Source of the DNA: Bacteroidales bacterium UBA1195
GTDB lineage: Bacteria > Bacteroidota > Bacteroidia > Bacteroidales > WCHB1-69
DNA length: 18,784 nt
Direction: 5' to 3'
Assembly (NCBI GenBank): GCA_002309855.1
Contig: DBYD01000052.1
Span: forward strand, 1-18,784
In this document: positions 1-6,590 of the stretch, piece after piece
Layout: the number at the start of each line of letters is the position of its first letter
How positions within the stretch are numbered: the stretch's first letter is position 1
Translations under genes and position numbers: made by a program
Notes under the pieces: model-generated
Seen by the model: only the letters and a program-made list of their open reading frames with translations
The model's database searches: none
Told to the model about the DNA's origin: nothing

Positions 1-107
1 AACGGCACACAGCCGCTGCGGTTGTCCGCTGTGAAACGGACCTGCGCATGCAGCATCCCGCAAAGCAGGACGGGCAATATGGCGGCGATGTACGGTCTAC
101 ACTTCAT
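1..107 (-). CDS. Secreted protein, N-terminal fragment (PKD-like start)
   Basis: Only the first 35 codons lie in the window; the gene runs off the left edge. The start is the ATG at 107. The product opens with a classic Sec signal peptide: K2 and R4, a hydrophobic core AAILPVLLCGML, then HAQ with probable cleavage after the Ala-Gln. The mature part starts VRFTADNRSGCVP. A short strand followed by an 'xSGCxP' turn is how PKD-type domains of large Bacteroidota surface and gliding proteins often begin, so the mature protein may be a PKD-repeat protein exported by type IX secretion. That is inference from 13 residues. A -7 promoter motif lies just upstream, which supports this start and separate transcription from the aminotransferase gene to its right. 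Confidence 0.7.
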   Translation of the reverse strand, partial: MKCRPYIAAILPVLLCGMLHAQVRFTADNRSGCVP

Positions 108-123
108 GAGGTGTTTTAAAATG

Positions 124-131
124 CAAAATTA
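124..131 (-). promoter_or_regulatory. Bacteroidota -7 element (TAATTTTG)
   Basis: The minus strand reads TAATTTTG, an exact match to the Bacteroidota housekeeping -7 consensus TAnnTTTG, 16 bases upstream of the ATG at 107. This would give a very short leader. No convincing -33 TTTG is seen at 19-21 bases; the stretch upstream is A/T-rich. Confidence 0.5.
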
Positions 132-207
132 CAAAAAAATGACATCTGTTGTTTTATATATAGACGCATTATTTGTGGAAAATGTTGCATCCAAAAAAAA
201 ATTTTTT

Positions 208-254
208 AGGGGCGGTGCGAAAAAATGTAGGGACGGTGCATGCACCGCCCCTAC
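208..254. repeat. REP-like GC-rich element with two left arms and one right arm
   Basis: In AT-rich intergenic DNA, the arm AGGGGCGGTGC appears at 208-218. It recurs with one change (AGGGACGGTGC) at 229-239, followed by the complementary arm GCACCGCCCCT at 242-252. The second and third segments form a 28-base near-palindrome (227-254) with a single A/C mismatch. The first segment pairs perfectly with the right arm. GC-rich palindromes of this kind look like small interspersed repeats spread by transposase activity, but copy number elsewhere in the genome cannot be seen here. Confidence 0.6.
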
Positions 255-255
255 A
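226..255 (-). terminator. Hairpin terminator of the aminotransferase operon
   Basis: On the minus strand, 22 bases past the aminotransferase stop codon, the near-palindrome can fold into a stem of about 14 base pairs with one mismatch. It is followed by a run of T (complement of the A-run at 220-225). This is the layout of an intrinsic terminator and would separate the operon from the secreted-protein gene further left. The stem is part of the repeat annotated at 208-254. Confidence 0.55.
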
Positions 256-277
256 AAAAAATATTATGAAACGTATT

Positions 278-1474
278 TTATTTTCGACCCGGATATACCT
301 TCAGAGCCTCCTCAAGACATTTCATAGCGGCCTGCAGATCGCTCACCTTCAGGCAATAGCTGATACGCACCTCGTTCTTGCCCTTTCCTGGGGCGGAATA
401 GAATCCGGTTGCGGGAGCCAGCATCACCGTCTGGCCTTCATAGGAGAATTCCTCCAGCAGCCACTGGCAGAAACGGTCGGAATCATCTATCGGCAGACGC
501 GCCACCGCATAGAATGCGCCCTTCGGCTTCGGACAGAAACAGCCCGGCATTTTGTTGATTGCATCCACAATGCAGTTGCGGCGGGCGATGTACTCGGCAA
601 GGACAGCATCGAAATACTCCTTCGGCGTGTCCACGGCGGCCTCGGTGAAATACTGGCCGAACGAAGGTGGGGAGAGACGCGCCTGGGCGAATTTCATCGC
701 AGTGGCATAAACATCCCTGTTCTTTGTGACAAACATGCCGATACGGGCGCCACAGGCACTGTAGCGTTTCGAGACGGAATCAAGCAGAATCACATTCTGC
801 TCTATCTCCTTCAGGTTCATCACGGAAAACACTTTCTCGCCATCGTATGCGAACTCGCGGTACACCTCGTCCGAGAAGAGGAAAAGGTCATATTTCTTCA
901 CAATGTGCGCCAGCGTCTCCAACTCCTGCTGCGAATAGAGGTAGCCGGTAGGATTGTTGGGGTTGCAGATCATGATGGCCTTGGTCCTGGGTGTGATCAC
1001 CTTCTCAAACTCCTCAATTGGAGGCAGGGCGAAGCCGTTGTCAATCACGGAGACGATTGGTTTCACCGTCACTCCGGCAGTTTTGGCGAAGCCGTTGTAG
1101 TTGGCGTAGAAAGGTTCGGGGATAATCACCTCGTCACCCGGATCCAGACAGGCGTTGAAGGCAAACTGGATGCCTTCGGAACCGCCGTTGGTGATGATGA
1201 TCTCATCTGCGGTGACATTGATGTTGAACCGGCTGTAATACTCCACCAGCTTTTCGCGGCAGGAGAGGTAACCGGCGGAATGGGAATAGGCAAGAACTCC
1301 TATCTCCTTGTGCTGCAAGGCATCGATTGCGCCCTTGGGCGTCTCGATGTCCGGCTGTCCGATATTCAGATGATACACTTTGACGCCACGCTTTTTGGCC
1401 GCATCGGAAAACGGCACCAGCTTCCGGATTGGGGAAGAGGGCATGGACATTCCCTTTTGTGAAATTTTTGGCAT
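278..1474 (-). CDS. PLP-dependent class I/II aminotransferase
   Basis: A 398-residue fold-type I aminotransferase, full length for the aspartate/aromatic aminotransferase group. Visible landmarks are the substrate-loop segment NIGQPD (about 37-42), NPNNPTG at 171-177, the pyridine-nitrogen Asp in FSDEVYRE (D202), the PLP lysine in SVSK (K236), the phosphate-binding Arg in GARIG (R244) and the carboxylate-binding Arg in NEVRISY (R370). It should transfer an amino group between an amino acid and a 2-oxoacid in the cytosol. The preferred substrate cannot be read, though aspartate is common in this group. The start at 1474 gives the usual short N-terminus before the conserved 'MPxSPIRKL' stretch. 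It lies 26 bases after the AtpI-like gene, so it is probably the last gene of that operon, and a hairpin terminator follows its stop. Confidence 0.9.
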   Translation of the reverse strand: MPKISQKGMSMPSSPIRKLVPFSDAAKKRGVKVYHLNIGQPDIETPKGAIDALQHKEIGVLAYSHSAGYLSCREKLVEYYSRFNINVTADEIIITNGGSEGIQFAFNACLDPGDEVIIPEPFYANYNGFAKTAGVTVKPIVSVIDNGFALPPIEEFEKVITPRTKAIMICNPNNPTGYLYSQQELETLAHIVKKYDLFLFSDEVYREFAYDGEKVFSVMNLKEIEQNVILLDSVSKRYSACGARIGMFVTKNRDVYATAMKFAQARLSPPSFGQYFTEAAVDTPKEYFDAVLAEYIARRNCIVDAINKMPGCFCPKPKGAFYAVARLPIDDSDRFCQWLLEEFSYEGQTVMLAPATGFYSAPGKGKNEVRISYCLKVSDLQAAMKCLEEALKVYPGRK

Positions 1475-1500
1475 AATCGCTATTTTTACTGGTTAAAAAT

Positions 1501-1956
1501 CTATTTTAATAAGGGTTTTTTCAGTATGACAACCTCGAATATACTGTATATCAAATATAAAACAATGAAATTCAAACCGAACCGGAGAATGTCGTCCCTG
1601 TTGGTGAAAGCATAGACCACAAGCAGCACAAGAAACAGCATCAGTTTGACAGTGGTGGCTATCAGGTATCGGCGGATGAATTTCTTTTCAGTATCCATCA
1701 CCGCCTTCCGATGCGTCTCCGCATCAGCCCCCTCTTCCGAAACATAGGACAGACGCTCCGCATCAGTCTGCAGCACAATGGCATGAGTACCTGCCATCAC
1801 TACAAGGAAAAAAATAATCAGGTAGATGCAGAAAGGGGATAGCAGAAAAGGCCAGCAGTGGCTGCAAAGCACAAATACGGCCAAAATGAAAATCGTAAGC
1901 AGAAACAACCGTTTCAGATATTTGGAATAAAGCTCCCTAAATATTTTTGTCTTCAT
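1501..1956 (-). CDS. AtpI-like four-helix membrane protein
   Basis: 151 residues from the ATG at 1956, giving the start MKTKIFRELYSK. An upstream in-frame ATG at 2022 exists, but it would add 22 residues wholly inside the preceding gene, so the later start is preferred. The start overlaps the 3' end of the AtpZ-like gene by 20 bases, a sign of coupled translation. Four hydrophobic segments are evident at about residues 14-33, 37-57, 97-117 and 124-143. They form two hairpins separated by a charged loop rich in Glu, Ala and Lys. This matches the size and topology of ATP synthase subunit I (AtpI) proteins, which in Bacteroidota follow AtpZ and precede atpB. No catalytic motif is present. The assignment rests on topology and position rather than strong sequence motifs. 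Confidence 0.65.
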   Translation of the reverse strand: MKTKIFRELYSKYLKRLFLLTIFILAVFVLCSHCWPFLLSPFCIYLIIFFLVVMAGTHAIVLQTDAERLSYVSEEGADAETHRKAVMDTEKKFIRRYLIATTVKLMLFLVLLVVYAFTNRDDILRFGLNFIVLYLIYSIFEVVILKKPLLK

Positions 1957-2185
1957 GGTTCTTGTCTTTATTGATGAATTCACGCAGACTGCTGTACAAT
2001 GCCAGAAAAATACCCAGAACACTCAGGACTAAGGTGAAAACAGGGATTTTCCATGAAACGCGGCGGTCCAGCAGCACACCGCCGAAAGCGAACACCAGGA
2101 CAATGGCCGCTATCTGTAGCGCCATACCGCTGTAGCGGATGTAGCTGTCCGCACTCCTCTGCAATTTTTTCCCGGGTTCGTCCAT
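1937..2185 (-). CDS. AtpZ/AtpI family small membrane protein
   Basis: 82 residues with two transmembrane helices (about 21-41 and 47-66), a basic N-terminus and a charged C-terminal tail. The first helix ends in FGGVLLDRR and the second begins after a short loop. The pattern GGxxLD at the end of helix one is characteristic of AtpZ/AtpI proteins, small accessory membrane proteins encoded beside F-type ATP synthase genes and proposed to help c-ring assembly or divalent ion transport. The start at 2185 lies three bases after the bactofilin stop, and the 3' end overlaps the AtpI-like gene. No ATP synthase structural genes are in this window, so its usual partner complex is encoded elsewhere or beyond reach. 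Confidence 0.8.
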   Translation of the reverse strand: MDEPGKKLQRSADSYIRYSGMALQIAAIVLVFAFGGVLLDRRVSWKIPVFTLVLSVLGIFLALYSSLREFINKDKNHEDKNI

Positions 2186-2188
2186 CGG

Positions 2189-2557
2189 CTATTCCCCCTC
2201 CTGCGGCACCGCCACATTCAGCATGCTGCAATGACCGGTGAAAACTGCACCGGGCTCAATTGAAAGCCGGTTGATGCGGATATCGCCGCACACCTCCGCT
2301 GTCTCGCGCAACACCAAAGTCTCATGAACCAGGATGTTCCCCTTGACCTTGCCTAAAATTTCGCAATCCTTGCACTCGATGTCCCCCTCTATGAAACCGG
2401 TCGGTCCGATGACCAGCTTCAGTTTGGAGACAAATTGACCTTGGATAACGCCGTCCAGGCGAAAATCGCCGTTGGAGGCAACATCCCCATGAATGGATGT
2501 CCCATTTCCGATAATGTTGATGGTGCCGGAGACCTCATTTTCTGTCTTGCTTGCCAT
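2189..2557 (-). CDS. Bactofilin (polymer-forming cytoskeletal protein)
   Basis: 122 residues. The core (about 10-112) consists of short repeating strands with glycine turns, such as GTSIHGDVASNGDFRLDG, IEGDIECKDCEILGKVKGN and GDIRINRLSIEPGAVFTGHC. This is the right-handed beta-helix of bactofilins (DUF583/CcmA family). Such proteins polymerise without nucleotides and act as scaffolds at the inner face of the membrane, often in cell shape or placement of envelope machines. The flanking tails are short and polar, as is usual. The gene sits 11 bases after the PorW-like gene and three bases before the AtpZ-like gene, so co-expression is very likely. The position after porW suggests, but does not prove, a role in organising the secretion/gliding apparatus. 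Confidence 0.93.
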   Translation of the reverse strand: MASKTENEVSGTINIIGNGTSIHGDVASNGDFRLDGVIQGQFVSKLKLVIGPTGFIEGDIECKDCEILGKVKGNILVHETLVLRETAEVCGDIRINRLSIEPGAVFTGHCSMLNVAVPQEGE

Positions 2558-2568
2558 AACCGTATAAT

Positions 2569-5214
2569 TTATTTGACATTCAAATAATAATCATTGAAAA
2601 ACTTCTCATATTCCGGACGTTTTTTCTTCTGCTTGTAGAAAAGCGTGTAGTTCTGGTCGGAGATGACATACACCCGCACATCCTTGCTGGCATTCAACTC
2701 CCCGAAATATTTGCTGTTCCCCTTCAACTGGTAATAATATTCCATGGCCTTTGTCTTGTTATCGAACCGTGATATTGTCACCATCTGGGTCATGTTGTCG
2801 ATGTAGAAATTGGAGACATCAAAACTGTTCAGCCTGAAATACTCCTTGTTGAAATTGGCGATGTTCGCCTTGAGCTTGTCCATCTTCATCCCCTTGATGT
2901 CAACCAGCAGAATCACAAAATGGAATCTGGAGGCGTCATATACGAACTGCTGCTCCTCCACCTTTGGAGCCTCTTTTCCGGAGATGGCATTTCCCGTCGG
3001 CTGCGGTGCGCGGGAACGGAGAATCGCCTCCAGCACACCGGATGCGAGCGTATCGACCGCCGTACCGGGGAACTGCCGGCTAACCGCCTTCATTCCCACC
3101 TCCATGGTGTCCGTCCCCTTCAGACGCCCCTTTGCGTATGCCTGCAGGTAATAGAGCCGCGAACGCACCTGCGGGTCGACATATTTCTTGAGCCCTTCGG
3201 CACAACGCTTTTGCAATTCCTTGTATTTCTGCTGCTCATACAGCGGATAGGTGGCGGCATAGAATTCATCAGCCTCCTTTTTCTGTGAGGAGAGCTTTTC
3301 AAAATACTGTGGGTCACGGATAATCATGGCATATTCGCTCTCCGGGAAACGTTCCAGCACCTCCTGCCGGTAATAGCGGCATTTCAGGCTGTCGCCCATT
3401 TCCTTGTAAGTCCGGTACAGCAGATAGCATCCGGAAGGGTAAAGCCGGTGGTTCGGAAAACGGTCGGTCAGCGCCGACCATTGTGTGACAGCCTTTGCCT
3501 TGTCGTGAAGGTCGTCATAGTAGACAAATCCGGAATTGTACAGTGCGAAGGCGATACGGTTGTTGGACGAATCCAGGGCCGAAGGCGTGAAAGGAACATC
3601 CTGCGTGTAGTATTCCGGCTGGCTCGGATCGACAATGCGTCCGCCGGATGACATCACCTGCTTTTTTGGTTTCAGGGAATCGCCTGTCTCCTGCTCCCCG
3701 TCCTGCTGCTCCTCAGCATCCACCATCTGCAACATGCTCTGCTTGTCGCTGAGGAACCAGTTGTCCTCCAGCACGCGGGGTCCCCATTCCTTGCGGAACT
3801 GCAGTTCCCCCGCCTTGACCTGGGTCGGGTTGTAGAAAACCCAAGTGCTTTTCTTGTTGTTGGCATTGGCTTTTTTCACATCCTGCATCAGCAGCTGCTT
3901 GGCCTCCTCATCCGCAATCCGCGCCCGCTCCTTCTCCTGATAGTCTGCAATCAGCTGCCGGATGTAGCCTTCACGCTCCTCCTCCGGCATGGCGGCAATA
4001 CGCTGGAGGCTGTCCTCCGTTTTGATTGTCATCAGGTCGGAAACCAGCTCCTTAAGCACCTTTGCACGCTCATATATCTGCCCACGGTTAGGGAAGGACT
4101 CCGGCAGCACCCGCAGCAGCGTGTCATAATAGAGCTGCGATTTCTCAAACATCTGGTGGGCGAAATAGTATTCGGCAAGCTCCAGCGAGGAAAGCGCCTT
4201 CTGGTAGGGGTTGCGAATGCTCCAGAAGACGGATGATTCCAGATTGCGCAAGCCGGAAGCGGTGTCGGAACGGTAGAAATCGGTCTGCGCCATGGCATAA
4301 AAGATCTGGTCGCGGTATTCGTCGTTGCGGGGATCCTTCAACAGCCGCTGCAGGCGGGCCTTGGTCTCGCTCCGCTCAATCCCGCACAACGAGGCGTTCA
4401 GCGTGGCGTTGAACGACATCTCGTACGGCGGAGAACGACGGATCACCTTATTGTAATATGCCAACGCCTCCTCAAACTGCCCCAGCTCCTGATTTATCTG
4501 GGCATAGATGAACATGCAGCGGGTCTTGAAATTGCGGTTCATCCAACGGCTGGAGAGCAGATCGTTCAGGTAAACGGCAGCCTGTTCATAATTTTCCTGC
4601 CGGATAAGCTTGTCAACATAGACCGCCTCCCAATGCTGCTTCTGCTTCTTGTCCTTTGTAACCCCGATGTCAGCCTTTATAAGTTCCAGATTTTCCTCGG
4701 CATCAGCTATCCGGTCCTCACAAAGATAGGTCTGTGCCAGCCAGGTGTAGGCATCCGGCCAGGAATTGGTGTTCTTGTAGGACTGGATGATATAGGCAAA
4801 AATGCGGTTGGCCTCCGGATAATCCTGCCGGTAGAAATAGGCCTTGCCCATCAGCAGATAGACCTCATCCATGTAGATGTTTTTGTCCACCCCCTTGATG
4901 AACATGGTGTGCTTGGCAACAGCCTTGGAGCATTTTTCAATGGCCCGGTCCCATTTGGGGGACTGCGCCTGCGCCTCCACCTTGGAAGGATACACATAGA
5001 CAGGAAGCACCTGCGTGTAATTGTCCACAGTTGTCTTGGACAACGCCTGCGCACCCTCCTTGAAGCTCTCGCTACCGTTGAAAAAGACATTGAAACGTGT
5101 GTTGACGGCATGATGGAACTTGTTGGGAAAAGCATCCTTGTTGGTGGCGCAGGATGCCATCAACAAAATACCGACAGCGGTTACAAGCCGTACAATTCTT
5201 CCTGTTCTATTCAT
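2569..5214 (-). CDS. porW: PorW/SprE-like TPR lipoprotein (type IX secretion/gliding)
   Basis: 881 residues from the ATG at 5214. A TTG one codon upstream is also possible but less likely. The N-terminus is a lipoprotein signal peptide with lipobox LMASC (C22 lipidated). The mature part begins with the conserved 'F-H-x-x-x-x-R-F-N-x-x-F-N' block (about 33-47) typical of PorW/SprE. A long stretch of helical tetratricopeptide-like repeats follows (about 80-400), then a charged linker, a second TPR region and a conserved C-terminal domain (about 760-881) with FHFVILLVDIKG and an ending of alternating Phe/Tyr (FFNDYYLNVK). PorW is an outer-membrane-attached periplasmic lipoprotein reported to link parts of the type IX secretion system; SprE is its gliding counterpart in flavobacteria. 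It is the first gene of the bactofilin-AtpZ-AtpI block. No clear -7 motif is seen in the 84 bases before it. Confidence 0.88.
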   Translation of the reverse strand: MNRTGRIVRLVTAVGILLMASCATNKDAFPNKFHHAVNTRFNVFFNGSESFKEGAQALSKTTVDNYTQVLPVYVYPSKVEAQAQSPKWDRAIEKCSKAVAKHTMFIKGVDKNIYMDEVYLLMGKAYFYRQDYPEANRIFAYIIQSYKNTNSWPDAYTWLAQTYLCEDRIADAEENLELIKADIGVTKDKKQKQHWEAVYVDKLIRQENYEQAAVYLNDLLSSRWMNRNFKTRCMFIYAQINQELGQFEEALAYYNKVIRRSPPYEMSFNATLNASLCGIERSETKARLQRLLKDPRNDEYRDQIFYAMAQTDFYRSDTASGLRNLESSVFWSIRNPYQKALSSLELAEYYFAHQMFEKSQLYYDTLLRVLPESFPNRGQIYERAKVLKELVSDLMTIKTEDSLQRIAAMPEEEREGYIRQLIADYQEKERARIADEEAKQLLMQDVKKANANNKKSTWVFYNPTQVKAGELQFRKEWGPRVLEDNWFLSDKQSMLQMVDAEEQQDGEQETGDSLKPKKQVMSSGGRIVDPSQPEYYTQDVPFTPSALDSSNNRIAFALYNSGFVYYDDLHDKAKAVTQWSALTDRFPNHRLYPSGCYLLYRTYKEMGDSLKCRYYRQEVLERFPESEYAMIIRDPQYFEKLSSQKKEADEFYAATYPLYEQQKYKELQKRCAEGLKKYVDPQVRSRLYYLQAYAKGRLKGTDTMEVGMKAVSRQFPGTAVDTLASGVLEAILRSRAPQPTGNAISGKEAPKVEEQQFVYDASRFHFVILLVDIKGMKMDKLKANIANFNKEYFRLNSFDVSNFYIDNMTQMVTISRFDNKTKAMEYYYQLKGNSKYFGELNASKDVRVYVISDQNYTLFYKQKKKRPEYEKFFNDYYLNVK

Positions 5215-5298
5215 CAAAACCGTAACATCATGAACAATGAGTTCCCATATTGGGTGGAAAAAACGAATTTTGATGAGAAATATTATGGAAAGCGACCA

Positions 5299-5910
5299 TT
5301 ATTTTTTTTCGAAGGAGGAAATCATATCGTCCAGCTCGCGTATCCCTTTCTCTGTCATAATGCCACGCAATAAAGGAAGTATGAGGTTCCGGAAAATTTC
5401 ATTTTGCGTGTGCTGTTTGTGCAGGTTCTTTTCGGAGGCGACGTAAAGGAAAAACTTATAGAGATAATGCAGGTGCATCTCCAAATCCATATCGTCCCGG
5501 ATAAAACCCCGTTCAATGCCGACATTAAAGAGCACCATCATATCCTTCGCCCTCTTTTCGAACAGGGGGGCTATCATTTCCTGATACAGGTCCGGATAAT
5601 AGGTCTCAAGATCCTTGGTGAAAACGTTTCTCCGATCCAGCAGGCCCATCACATGAACACTGGCCAAAGTATAGAGTTTTGTCACCACATTATCAGCATT
5701 TGTTTCAGGTGCTGTCGGGATATTGCTGATAAGCAGTTCGACACATGCGCGCAACAGGTCTGTCTTATCATCAAACTGCTCATAAATGGTCCGTTTCGAG
5801 ATTTTCAACTGACGGGATATCTCATCCATGGTGGTGCGGACCCCATTTTTCATAAACAAATCCAACGCCCGTTGGATAAAAACCTCTTTTGCGGTTCCTT
5901 TTCTTGCCAT
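5299..5910 (-). CDS. TetR/AcrR family transcriptional regulator
   Basis: 203 residues, normal for the family. The N-terminal DNA-binding domain (about 5-52) contains the usual TetR pattern: helix FIQRALDLFMKNGVRTT, then a helix-turn-helix in MDEISRQLKISKRTIYEQF, then DDKTDLL. The C-terminal part (about 60-200) is all-helical and variable, as expected for the ligand-binding and dimerisation domain; the inducer cannot be predicted. It is transcribed from its own -7 element at 5957-5964 and lies just downstream of a five-helix membrane protein gene on the same strand. Plausible targets are its own promoter, that membrane protein gene, or the divergent lipoprotein/macroglobulin unit. No palindromic operator was clear enough to annotate. 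Confidence 0.93.
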   Translation of the reverse strand: MARKGTAKEVFIQRALDLFMKNGVRTTMDEISRQLKISKRTIYEQFDDKTDLLRACVELLISNIPTAPETNADNVVTKLYTLASVHVMGLLDRRNVFTKDLETYYPDLYQEMIAPLFEKRAKDMMVLFNVGIERGFIRDDMDLEMHLHYLYKFFLYVASEKNLHKQHTQNEIFRNLILPLLRGIMTEKGIRELDDMISSFEKK

Positions 5911-5956
5911 AATACATTATTTAAAAAAATTATCACATGCAAAAATCACACCAAAA

Positions 5957-5964
5957 CAAAGATA
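5957..5964 (-). promoter_or_regulatory. Bacteroidota -7 element (TATCTTTG) before the tetR-type gene
   Basis: The minus strand reads TATCTTTG followed by TTTTGG, an exact TAnnTTTG match 46 bases before the start at 5910. It sits between the membrane protein stop and the regulator start, so the regulator can be transcribed on its own. No -33 TTTG is seen at the expected distance. Confidence 0.55.
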
Positions 5965-5976
5965 CCCATCGGCAGA

Positions 5977-6489
5977 CTACACATTATTTCTCCGTGCCGC
6001 CAACCAGGCGAAACAGAGGGAGAGACCCACAGCGACTGCCAGCTGGATGCCCAAACCGACCCCCACCAGCGGCTGCGATGGCCATAACGTGGAAATTAAC
6101 AGCCATTTGAGAAGGTAATAAAACATTTTGCTGAGCAGGATGGAGAGCAGCATCCCCAAAAATAGGGAGCGGATTTTGCGTTCCATCCAGACAAACAGCA
6201 ACAGGTTTACCGTCAGCTCTGCAGCCATCAGCATGCCCTTAAGCAGCATAGGATGGCTGGTAAATCCGAAAGTGAGCAACGGAACCGTCAATGCCAGCAA
6301 AAAAGCGTTTTTCCGGCTTGCGCCCCAAAGCAGGCCGGCCAGGACCACCACACGCATCGGATCAAAATAATAGAGGGGAAAGGCGGTCCGGTGCGCCAGC
6401 AAAGGCAGCATATAGGCAATGACTGTCAATATGATGTCAATAACTAACAGCCGAACAATCCCAGTTATGGCAACAGTTTTCTCGCGCAT
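5977..6489 (-). CDS. Five-helix membrane protein, ECF transporter S-component-like
   Basis: 170 residues, almost entirely hydrophobic. Segments are at about 8-30, 45-77 (probably one helix and a re-entrant or second short helix), 80-101, 107-131 and 143-165. The segment LAGLLWGASRKNAFLLAL, followed by a turn (TSHPMLLKG) and then MAAELTVNLLLF, resembles the middle of energy-coupling factor S components, which are 170-200 residue substrate-binding membrane subunits for vitamins or metals. The substrate is not readable and no EcfA/EcfT genes are nearby, as is normal for group II systems that share one energising module. The start at 6489 follows a -7 element by 35 bases. An uncharacterised integral membrane protein of another family is possible. 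Confidence 0.6.
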   Translation of the reverse strand: MREKTVAITGIVRLLVIDIILTVIAYMLPLLAHRTAFPLYYFDPMRVVVLAGLLWGASRKNAFLLALTVPLLTFGFTSHPMLLKGMLMAAELTVNLLLFVWMERKIRSLFLGMLLSILLSKMFYYLLKWLLISTLWPSQPLVGVGLGIQLAVAVGLSLCFAWLAARRNNV

Positions 6490-6524
6490 ACGTCCATCAA
6501 AAATTAAATTAATTTTTTACGCTG

Positions 6525-6532
6525 CAAAAGTA
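6525..6532 (-). promoter_or_regulatory. Bacteroidota -7 element (TACTTTTG)
   Basis: The minus strand reads TACTTTTGC, an exact TAnnTTTG match 35 bases upstream of the membrane protein start at 6489. It lies in the 101-base divergent region (6490-6590) shared with the lipoprotein hydrolase gene. No exact TAnnTTTG was found on the plus strand of that region; TAAGTTTTTTGG near 6565 is the nearest candidate for the rightward gene. Confidence 0.55.
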
Positions 6533-6590
6533 GCAAAAAAAACAATAAGCAGCCTGTTTGTACGTTAAGTTTTTTGGCAATCAACTGGTT

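Noticed and set aside
173..1462. A 429-codon open frame on the plus strand
   Set aside because: It lies opposite the aminotransferase gene, whose PLP motifs are complete. The plus-strand product is His/Gly/Leu-rich without any recognisable motif and begins in intergenic repeat DNA. It is a shadow of the real gene.
1957..2022. Longer start for the AtpI-like protein (ATG at 2022)
   Set aside because: The extra 22 residues lie entirely within the AtpZ-like gene and add a Trp/Cys-rich stretch unlike an AtpI N-terminus; the ATG at 1956 gives a normal basic start.
5215..5298. Short hairpin CCCATATTGGG near 5243 as a terminator or operator before porW
   Set aside because: The stem is only four base pairs, and the T-run needed on the minus strand is absent; too weak to support.
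4633..5373. A 246-codon open frame on the plus strand
   Set aside because: It is antisense to the 5' part of the PorW-like gene, including its signal peptide region, and the product has no domain pattern.
6558..6590. TTG start for the lipoprotein hydrolase
   Set aside because: It would push the lipobox to about residue 40 and add an unlikely leader; the ATG at 6591 gives a normal lipoprotein signal peptide.
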